From contig CAZSGN010000207.1 of the NCBI GenBank assembly GCA_964606415.1, forward strand, positions 1 through 5,263: a DNA stretch of 5,263 bases, read 5' to 3'. Source of the stretch: CAZSGN01 sp964606415 (GTDB lineage: Bacteria > Bacteroidota > Bacteroidia > Bacteroidales > JBBRXJ01). The position numbers and the translations under genes were made by a program. Under the pieces are notes generated by a model, which had not been told where the DNA came from, did no database searches, and was given only the letters and a program-made list of their open reading frames with translations. This document shows positions 1-5,263 of this stretch, one piece after another (the first letter of the stretch is position 1; each line of letters starts with the position of its first letter).

Positions 1-3000
1 AAGTAAAGGTAAACGAACAAACATTTTCTTTTTTATCCGGGTGTTTTTCAGACGCGGCTTATTCTCAACAAGAGCATATAGAACCGGGATAATGATTAGT
101 GTTAATAGGGTTGATGTAAGCATGCCGCCAATAACAACAGTAGCAAGGGGCTGTTGTACTTCAGCGCCTGCTGAGGTGGAAAAGGCCATGGGTAGAAACC
201 CAAAGATATCTGTGGTGGCGGTGAGCATGATGGGACGTATGCGTTCCCTCGTGCCAGTCAGGATACGGCGTTGGGTATTCATTACACCTTCTTTTTTCAG
301 GGAATTGAACCTGCTGATCAGTACCAATCCGTTTAGAACGGCTACACCAAACAATACAATAAACCCGACGCCGGCTGAAATACTAAAAGGCATGTCCCTG
401 ATCCACAAAGCAAATACACCGCCTATGGCTGCAAGCGGAATAGCAATATAGATCATTAACGATTGAGAAAAAGAATTTAACGCGAAATAGAGCAGAACAA
501 AAATAAGAAAAAGAGCAATAGGAATAACAATGGATAAGCGTTCCTGGGCGCGCTTAAGATTCTCAAACTCACCACCATAATTAATATAATAACCGGGAGG
601 TAGTTCCAGTTGTTCATCCAATTTTTGCCTGATGTCTTCAACAACTGACTCAATGTCTCTTCCCCGGGCATTAACGCCGACATAGGTTGTGCGGTAGGTG
701 TTTTCCCTTGAGATTTGCATAGGTCCTGGACGGTATTGAATATCAGCAATCTCTTTGATAGGGACCTGGGTTTGATCATCAAGGTCAATATAAAGCGATC
801 TCACATCTTCAATGCTTTGGCGGTGTTCTTTATCAAAGCGTATAACCAGGTCAAAACGTTTCTCTCCCTCAAAAATTATTCCTGCTTTTCCTCCTGCGAA
901 AGCAGCGGTCACATATTTATTTAATTTTTCTATATCAAGGCCATACTGGGCTACTTTTTTGCGATTATACACTACCGTCATTTGTGGGAGACCAGCAGTT
1001 CGTTCGGCATTTACATCACCTACGCCGGGAACAGTTTTGATAATATCTGCCATTTCTTCTGCCTTAGCGGTCAGTAACTCCAGGTCTTCCCCAAATAGCT
1101 TAACGGCGACATCTTCACGAACGCCTGTTAGCAATTCATTAAAACGAAGATCAACCGGTTGGCTGAAAACAAAATTGACACCAGGAAGAACACTTAGCGA
1201 TTGCTTGATTTTTTTAATTAATTCGGCTTTGGTTTCCGCAGATTCCCATTGATCGCTATCCTTTTCCAATATGATAAATATATCGGCAATATCCATTGGC
1301 ATAGGGTCAGTTGGAATGTCTGCAACCCCAATACGGGCAAGTACTTTTTTTACTTCGGGGAATTCATCTAAGAGAATATTCTCAATCTCTTCTGATACTC
1401 GGATGGATTCATCAAGGCCGCTCCCTGGCCTTATCAAAGCCTGCATGGCAATATCTCCTTCGTCCAGCTTTGGAACAAATTCTCCACCCATTCGGGTAAA
1501 GGTGAAAATGGTAATAATTAAAAGAACGATAGCTGCACCCAGCGCAATTCCTTTTTGTCTTAATGCTTTTTTAAGTACAGGGTAATATGATTTTTGTGTG
1601 ATGTGAATAATTCTGGAACTTAATTTTTCGAGTTTGTTTTCCAGACGGCTAAACCAACTGTTTTTGTTTTTTGTGGGCCTCATGAAAAGGGCTGACATCA
1701 TAGGGACATAGGTCAGACATAATATAATAGCCCCAATCATGGCAAAGCCAAAGGTATAAGCCATGGGTTGAAACATTTTGCCTTCAACACCAGTCAGAAA
1801 AAGGATAGGGGTGAATACAATTAAAATAATAATTTGCCCAAAAAAGGCCGAATTCATCATGGTGCTACCGGAATCATAAGCAACGCGATCCATTGTTTTT
1901 TGATCGAATTTGTGTTGTCCTGATTTAATTCTTTGCTGTATCTGGAAGACAGTCCCTTCAATAATAATGACCGCTCCATCCACGATAATTCCGAAATCAA
2001 TAGCACCCAGGCTCATCAGGTTCGCCCAGATATCAAATTGCTTCATAAGGATGAAGGCAAACAACAGGGATAAAGGAATGGTTGAGGCAGTGATCAATCC
2101 GCCACGAAGGCTTCCCAGAAGTATAACCAATGCAAATATAACGATCAGTGCTCCTTCAGTAAGATTTTTTGTTACCGTGTCTGTGGTTCGGGAGATTAAA
2201 GCACTGCGATCCAGAAAAGGTTCTATTTCAAGTCCTTCGGGCAGGGATTGCTGGATTTTAGCTATCCTTTCTTTGACATTTTTTACTACTTCATCCGGAT
2301 TTGATCCTTTTAACATCAGCACCATTCCGCCAACAGCTTCTTCTCCATCCCTGGTGAAAGCACCGTAGCGCACCTGGCTGCCGTAATGAACTTTTTCCGC
2401 AACATCATCTATAAGAATAGGTATGCCGTTTTCCTTACGTATGGAAATATTTCTGATATCATCAAGTGAACGAATCAGGCCTTCTCCACGAATAAAATTG
2501 GCCATCTTGTTTTTTTCAATATAAGCACCACCAGTGTTGACATTATTCCTTTTAAGTGCATCAAATACTTCCGAAATTGATACGTTCATGGCATTTAGTT
2601 TCTCCGGATTGATGGCTACTTCGTATTGTTTAATTTTGCCTCCAAATGAATTAACTTCGACTACACCATCAACAAGGGCCATCTGTCTTTTGATGATCCA
2701 ATCCTGGATAGATCTTAACTCGGTGATGGAAAAAGCACTGTCATAACCGGGTTTTGGTTCTAGCGTGTATTGATAAATTTCTCCCAAACCCGTGGTAATA
2801 GGCCCCATGGATGGAGTGCCAAAATTTTCCGGGATTTTTTCGGAAACTTCATTTAGTTTTTCTTGTACCAATTGCCTGGGAAGATAAATACCCATATCGT
2901 CCCGGAATACAATAGTGACAACCGAAAGCCCAAATCTGGATATTGAACGTATCTCTTCAACGCCAGGAAGATTACCCATGGAAAGTTCAACAGGGTAAGT

Positions 3001-3195
3001 GACAAATTGCTCAATATCTTCAGTGGATAAATTTGGCGAAACTGTAATTACCTGAACCTGGTTACTGGTGATATCTGGCACGGACCCAAGTTTTACCGTC
3101 GATAAGGACCAAATACCCAGCCCGATTAAAGATAAAACGAATAAACCTATAATAAATTTAATACGGATTGAAAATGAAATAATGCGGTTAATCAT
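1..3195 (-). CDS. czcA: CzcA/CusA-family heavy-metal efflux RND transporter (3' end outside window)
   Basis: Inner-membrane, proton-driven RND pump that exports metal ions from the periplasm or cytoplasm through a tripartite complex with a CzcB-type adaptor and a TolC-type channel. I translated the whole frame: 1065 codons with no stop or frameshift. The N-terminus MINRIISFSIR is followed by TM1 (about 12-33), a large periplasmic loop, and TM2 from about 340. TM4 carries the HME-RND signature DFGIIVDGAVIIIEG, with acidic residues D400, D406 and E413 matching the proton-relay residues D402, D408 and E415 known in Cupriavidus CzcA. The second loop has LDEGD (577-581), PTDPMPMDI (628-636) and RFNELLTGV (684-692). 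TM8 starts near 886 and TM12 ends near 1042. The DFG...DGA signature and E687, where Cu/Ag pumps have a Met (recalled alignment), favour divalent ions such as Co, Zn, Cd or Ni. The start is supported by AAGGA five bases upstream. The frame stays open about 20 residues past TM12, so it may continue into a fused TolC domain. The family call is very secure; the exact metal is not. Confidence 0.97.
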   Translation of the reverse strand, partial: MINRIISFSIRIKFIIGLFVLSLIGLGIWSLSTVKLGSVPDITSNQVQVITVSPNLSTEDIEQFVTYPVELSMGNLPGVEEIRSISRFGLSVVTIVFRDDMGIYLPRQLVQEKLNEVSEKIPENFGTPSMGPITTGLGEIYQYTLEPKPGYDSAFSITELRSIQDWIIKRQMALVDGVVEVNSFGGKIKQYEVAINPEKLNAMNVSISEVFDALKRNNVNTGGAYIEKNKMANFIRGEGLIRSLDDIRNISIRKENGIPILIDDVAEKVHYGSQVRYGAFTRDGEEAVGGMVLMLKGSNPDEVVKNVKERIAKIQQSLPEGLEIEPFLDRSALISRTTDTVTKNLTEGALIVIFALVILLGSLRGGLITASTIPLSLLFAFILMKQFDIWANLMSLGAIDFGIIVDGAVIIIEGTVFQIQQRIKSGQHKFDQKTMDRVAYDSGSTMMNSAFFGQIIILIVFTPILFLTGVEGKMFQPMAYTFGFAMIGAIILCLTYVPMMSALFMRPTKNKNSWFSRLENKLEKLSSRIIHITQKSYYPVLKKALRQKGIALGAAIVLLIITIFTFTRMGGEFVPKLDEGDIAMQALIRPGSGLDESIRVSEEIENILLDEFPEVKKVLARIGVADIPTDPMPMDIADIFIILEKDSDQWESAETKAELIKKIKQSLSVLPGVNFVFSQPVDLRFNELLTGVREDVAVKLFGEDLELLTAKAEEMADIIKTVPGVGDVNAERTAGLPQMTVVYNRKKVAQYGLDIEKLNKYVTAAFAGGKAGIIFEGEKRFDLVIRFDKEHRQSIEDVRSLYIDLDDQTQVPIKEIADIQYRPGPMQISRENTYRTTYVGVNARGRDIESVVEDIRQKLDEQLELPPGYYINYGGEFENLKRAQERLSIVIPIALFLIFVLLYFALNSFSQSLMIYIAIPLAAIGGVFALWIRDMPFSISAGVGFIVLFGVAVLNGLVLISRFNSLKKEGVMNTQRRILTGTRERIRPIMLTATTDIFGFLPMAFSTSAGAEVQQPLATVVIGGMLTSTLLTLIIIPVLYALVENKPRLKNTRIKKKMFVRLPLL

Positions 3196-3265
3196 GATGG
3201 TCCTTATTGTTTTTCTAAGTAAAAATAATAAACATTAGCTCGATGCAGAGTAATTTTGGGAAAAA
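3196..3265 (-). other. Short gap between the Cys/His-rich gene and czcA
   Basis: These 70 AT-rich bases separate the stop of the small gene from the start of the pump. I see no terminator hairpin and no TAnnTTTG promoter element in it, only the ribosome binding site at its end. This fits co-transcription of the two genes, although an unrecognised internal promoter cannot be excluded. Confidence 0.5.
3201..3205 (-). promoter_or_regulatory. Ribosome binding site of the czcA-like gene
   Basis: The minus strand reads AAGGA, then five bases (CCATC), then the ATG at 3195. This is the only clear Shine-Dalgarno-like site in the window and it fixes the pump's start. That start also leaves the right length of cytoplasmic N-terminus ahead of TM1. 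Confidence 0.6.
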
Positions 3266-3676
3266 TCAATTGGAGGAGAGAAGCTCCTGGGAAAAAACTG
3301 GAGGTGCACGCAAAGGTTTAAAAGCTCTTTTAATTGAATAGATATGAAGAACAAAAGGATTTACATAATATTTTGAAGTAATTGAAAGATATGGTGTTGA
3401 AAGATTGGTGATTTTTCCTAAAGTATTATTATGAGGTTTTTGCTTTTTATCATTCTCTTTGTTTACAGCGGTGGTGGTAAATGTCTTGTTAAGGTGACAC
3501 AAACAATGGGATGCTGTGCAGTGGTGGTGATTATTATTTGTAACATGATCTTCTAATGCTGGTATACAAAAGTTTTCGTTACAATGGCAGTGCATTGTAC
3601 CTAAGCCAAAGAAAAGGATCATTCCTAATACAATAAGACCATTTTTTTGTATTTGCTGATTAAATAACCGAAGCAT
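3266..3676 (-). CDS. Small exported Cys/His-rich protein, putative envelope metal-binding protein
   Basis: The 136-residue product is not a family I can name with certainty. The N-terminus has a basic, polar head (MLRLFNQQIQK) and a hydrophobic stretch at about 13-28, which fits a signal peptide or membrane anchor. No lipobox is visible. A dense Cys/His cluster follows at 29-61: HCHC at 29-32, C37, and HHHCTASHCLCH at 50-61. This gives six Cys and eight His in 33 residues, and there are no Cys elsewhere. A polar, Lys/Asn-rich linker (about 63-85) leads to a C-terminal part ending in KPLRAPPVF. A short C-terminal R-x-PP motif after a hydrophobic head and a His/Cys region recalls small DUF2946/CopL-like proteins found beside metal-resistance genes, but that is a resemblance from memory. 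Its place directly upstream of the RND pump, in the same direction, supports a role in binding or sensing the exported metal. There is no strong Shine-Dalgarno site. ATG 3676 is chosen because later Met codons would remove the basic head. Confidence 0.82.
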   Translation of the reverse strand: MLRLFNQQIQKNGLIVLGMILFFGLGTMHCHCNENFCIPALEDHVTNNNHHHCTASHCLCHLNKTFTTTAVNKENDKKQKPHNNTLGKITNLSTPYLSITSKYYVNPFVLHIYSIKRAFKPLRAPPVFSQELLSSN

Positions 3677-3685
3677 TTGATTTTA

Positions 3686-3702
3686 TACATGTTGCTTATG
3701 TA
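3686..3702 (-). promoter_or_regulatory. Dyad at the predicted transcription start, possible operator
   Basis: The minus strand reads TACATAAGCAACATGTA, with TACAT and ATGTA as inverted arms around a 7-base centre. It begins immediately after the -7 element and spans the predicted start site, where a repressor would block transcription. The arms are only 5 bases long and no regulator gene is in the window, so this is a candidate only. Confidence 0.3.
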
Positions 3703-3733
3703 CAAAATTAACAAAATCAACTGTTAATACAAA
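3703..3733 (-). promoter_or_regulatory. Bacteroidota-type promoter of the metal-efflux operon
   Basis: On the minus strand, TTTG at 3733-3730 (the -33 element) is followed after exactly 19 bases by TAATTTTG at 3710-3703. The latter is a full match to the -7 consensus TAnnTTTG of the Bacteroidota primary sigma factor. Transcription would begin near 3698, leaving a leader of about 20 bases before the ATG at 3676. Such elements can occur by chance in AT-rich DNA, but the spacing and position are both right. Confidence 0.6.
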
Positions 3734-3739
3734 AATCAA
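3703..3739 (-). repeat. Imperfect tandem repeat overlapping the operon promoter
   Basis: Two adjacent copies begin with TTGATTTT: TTGATTTTTGTATTAACAG (3739-3721) and TTGATTTTGTTAATTTTG (3720-3703). Allowing small gaps, they share TTGATTTT, GT and TAA. They contain the -33 and -7 elements, so the repetition may be coincidental low complexity or paired regulator sites. Confidence 0.35.
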
Positions 3740-3744
3740 GCCCC

Positions 3745-3764
3745 TTCACACAGTGAAAATTTTC
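3745..3764. repeat. Two overlapping short inverted repeats in the divergent intergenic region
   Basis: TTCAC-ACA-GTGAA (3745-3757) is a perfect 5-base dyad with a 3-base loop. It overlaps the 10-base palindrome GAAAATTTTC (3755-3764). They lie upstream of both divergent genes and could be protein binding sites. The hairpin is too short and lacks the T-run of an intrinsic terminator. Confidence 0.3.
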
Positions 3765-3771
3765 TGAACAT

Positions 3772-3800
3772 CGTCATTGCAAGCAAAGCGAAGCAATCTT
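3772..3800 (+). repeat. Interspersed-repeat-like element with ATTGC...GCAAT ends
   Basis: The core ATTGC (3776-3780), AAGCAAAGCGAA, GCAAT (3793-3797) is a 5-base inverted repeat around a 12-base centre, preceded by CGTC and followed by CTT. It closely resembles the CGTCATTGCGAG...GAAGCAATC elements I know as dispersed intergenic repeats in many bacterial genomes. Only one degenerate copy is present here, so its repeat status rests on recognition and not on copies within the window. Confidence 0.5.
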
Positions 3801-3864
3801 TTTTCATTCGGAGTGCATGTAAATAATAATGAAACCTTTTTATGGAATAGCTCATATTCTATTG

Positions 3865-3881
3865 TATAATGATTAATTTTA
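3865..3881 (+). promoter_or_regulatory. Possible promoter elements for the helicase gene
   Basis: TATAAT (3865-3870) and TAATTTTA (3874-3881, seven of eight matches to TAnnTTTG) lie just ahead of the preferred start at 3899. No TTTG stands about 19 bases upstream of the second, and there is no good -35 for the first. If either is used, the upstream ATG at 3869 would not be in the transcript, or would sit at its extreme end. The region is AT-rich and the support is weak. Confidence 0.22.
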
Positions 3882-3898
3882 CAGATCAAATATATAAT

Positions 3899-5164
3899 AT
3901 GACATTCAAACAATTAGGTGTTATTGAGCCTATTTCCAGGGCCATAGACGAAGAAGGGTATACAATACCAACTCCCATACAGGAACAAGCAATTCCACTT
4001 TTATTGAAGAAAAAAGACCTGTTAGGCTGTGCACAAACAGGCACTGGTAAAACGGCTGCATTTGCTATTCCTGTTTTGCAAAATCTTTATAACTCAAAGA
4101 GAGAGAATATAACCTCTGGTAAAATAAAATGTTTGGTGGTTACACCAACTCGTGAACTGGCGATTCAAATCTCAGAAAGTTTTACCGTATATGGCAAATA
4201 TACAGGGCTTAAAAATGCAGTTGTATTTGGTGGGGTAAAGCAATTGAAACAAACCGAGCGTTTAAAAATTGGACCGGATATCCTTGTGGCAACACCTGGC
4301 CGCTTGCTTGATCTGATGAAGCAGGGTTTCATCAGTCTTAAAAATATTGAGTATTTTGTGCTGGACGAAGCTGACCGCATGCTTGATATGGGATTTATCC
4401 ATGACATAAAAAAAATTATTGCTGCATTGCCTGATCAGCAACAACGACAATCTTTATTTTTCTCGGCAACAATGCCTCCTGATATTGTTCAATTGTCGCG
4501 AAATATTTTAGGAAATCCGGAAAAAGTTACTGTTAGCCCCGAAAAACTGACTGTAGATAAGGTAGATCAATTGATTTATAAAGTTGCTAAAAAAGATAAA
4601 AGTAAATTATTGGTTCATTTATTAAAAAATAAATCAGTCGAATCAGCCATTGTTTTTTCAAGAACCAAGTATGGTGCCAATAAAATTGTTAAGATGCTTT
4701 CAAAAGATGGACTGGAAGCTGATGCTATTCATGGAAATAAATCACAGGCTGCCAGACAAAAAGCACTGGGGCGGTTTAAAGGTGGGGCTCTTAAAATACT
4801 TGTTGCTACAGATATTGCAGCCAGGGGTATTGATGTCGATCATCTCTCTCATGTAATCAATTATGATTTGCCCAATATCTCTGAAACTTATGTACATCGA
4901 ATTGGCCGCACTGGCAGGGCTAATGCTGGTGGTATTGCTTTCTCGTTCTGTGATGCTGAAGAAGAAGTTTTTTTAAAGGATATCCAAAAGCTTATTAAGC
5001 AAAATATTCAGGTGGTTGATGATCATCCTTTCGTGAATAATCAAGCAGAACATACTTTAAATAATGTGTCTGAACAAAAAAATGCTGGTTTTAACAAACA
5101 ATCCCGCCAACGTACTTCTCATAAAAACAGTCAAGGATATAAAAGGCCCCGGAGGAAGAATTAA
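3899..5164 (+). CDS. rhlE: DEAD-box ATP-dependent RNA helicase, RhlE type
   Basis: Cytoplasmic ATP-dependent RNA unwinding enzyme, usually linked to ribosome assembly, RNA decay and cold adaptation. All the motifs are present in the 421-residue product. In the first RecA-like domain: Q motif (F3, PTPIQ ending at Q28), motif I AQTGTGKT (45-52), Ia PTRELA (83-88), GG (111-112), Ib TPGR (132-135), II DEAD (156-159) and III SAT (189-191). In the second: IV IVFSRTK (251-257), V ATDIAARGID (303-312) and VI HRIGRTGR (333-340). After about 380 comes a short, basic, low-complexity tail ending KRPRRKN, typical of RhlE-like proteins and thought to aid RNA binding. An in-frame ATG at 3869 would add MINFTDQIYN. 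I chose 3899 because MTFKQLGVIEPI matches the usual family N-terminus; neither start has a clear Shine-Dalgarno site. It is divergent from the metal operon, so shared function is unlikely. Helicase identity is certain; the RhlE subtype is likely. Confidence 0.95.
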   Translation: MTFKQLGVIEPISRAIDEEGYTIPTPIQEQAIPLLLKKKDLLGCAQTGTGKTAAFAIPVLQNLYNSKRENITSGKIKCLVVTPTRELAIQISESFTVYGKYTGLKNAVVFGGVKQLKQTERLKIGPDILVATPGRLLDLMKQGFISLKNIEYFVLDEADRMLDMGFIHDIKKIIAALPDQQQRQSLFFSATMPPDIVQLSRNILGNPEKVTVSPEKLTVDKVDQLIYKVAKKDKSKLLVHLLKNKSVESAIVFSRTKYGANKIVKMLSKDGLEADAIHGNKSQAARQKALGRFKGGALKILVATDIAARGIDVDHLSHVINYDLPNISETYVHRIGRTGRANAGGIAFSFCDAEEEVFLKDIQKLIKQNIQVVDDHPFVNNQAEHTLNNVSEQKNAGFNKQSRQRTSHKNSQGYKRPRRKN

Positions 5165-5263
5165 AATATTCATCATACTCTATTGTGTTTAGATTATAGG
5201 TTCTACTGTTATTTTAATGGTTAAATATTTAAATGATATAAGACACTGTTAAAATTGTTAAAA
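5165..5263. other. AT-rich stretch after the helicase gene, no gene seen
   Basis: These 99 bases hold no supported coding region. There is a perfect 12-base palindrome TTAAATATTTAA (5221-5232) and a repeated TGTTAAAA (5247-5254 and 5256-5263). Neither forms a GC-containing stem with a T-run, so I do not call a terminator. Confidence 0.4.

Noticed and set aside
477..788. 103-residue open frame on the minus strand
   Set aside because: It lies inside the czcA-like gene in a different frame and has a biased, low-complexity Leu/Phe-rich product. The real frame gives a clear RND protein across the same bases.
812..2746. Several plus-strand open frames of 62-152 codons, plus one at 41-451
   Set aside because: All are antisense to the czcA-like gene. 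Their Ser/Thr/Ile-rich products look like no family, as expected for the complement of a strongly coding strand.
1..3195. Possible frameshifted or broken pump gene
   Set aside because: I read the frame codon by codon from 3195 to 1. It is continuous, with conserved motifs throughout, and is open only because it leaves the window.
3266..3676. Lipoprotein reading of the small Cys/His-rich protein
   Set aside because: The residues before the first Cys (GTMH) do not form a lipobox, so a signal peptide or membrane anchor is the better reading.
3677..3868. CRISPR array, tRNA or small RNA gene in the divergent intergenic region
   Set aside because: There are no regularly spaced repeats, no cloverleaf-like segments and no long stem. 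Only short dyads and one interspersed-repeat-like element are visible.
4165..4856. Short open frames on both strands within the helicase gene
   Set aside because: They are out-of-frame shadows of a fully motif-supported DEAD-box helicase.
5165..5263. Intrinsic terminator after the helicase
   Set aside because: The palindrome TTAAATATTTAA is all A/T, has no loop of suitable size and no following T-run.

Overview
The window is AT-rich and reads as Bacteroidota chromosome. Three things suggest this: a TTTG-N19-TAnnTTTG promoter of the Bacteroidota type, weak or absent Shine-Dalgarno sites, and a CzcA-type pump that shows no stop at the usual end of the family, as in the CzcA-TolC fusions common in that phylum. 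The assignment is inference, since there is no rRNA or other marker gene here.

Layout. Positions 1-3195 (minus strand) hold one uninterrupted reading frame of 1065 codons. It encodes a heavy-metal efflux RND transporter (CzcA/CusA family) and runs off the left edge. Upstream of it on the same strand, after a 70-base gap, lies a 136-residue exported or membrane-anchored Cys/His-rich protein (3266-3676). The two probably form a metal-resistance operon, transcribed leftwards from a promoter at about 3703-3733. In this reading the small protein binds or senses metal in the envelope and the RND pump exports it. The membrane-fusion partner (CzcB) and any separate outer-membrane channel would lie beyond position 1.

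The 3677-3868 region separates the divergent genes. It holds the leftward promoter, a dyad just downstream of its -7 element, two short inverted repeats and a 22-base ATTGC...GCAAT element resembling a widespread interspersed repeat.

Positions 3899-5164 (plus strand) encode a complete DEAD-box RNA helicase of the RhlE type, divergent from and functionally unrelated to the metal operon. The last 99 bases are AT-rich with no recognisable gene or terminator.

Most of this is ordinary. The parts most worth a second look are the Cys/His-rich protein, the control region in front of it, and the pump's C-terminal continuation.
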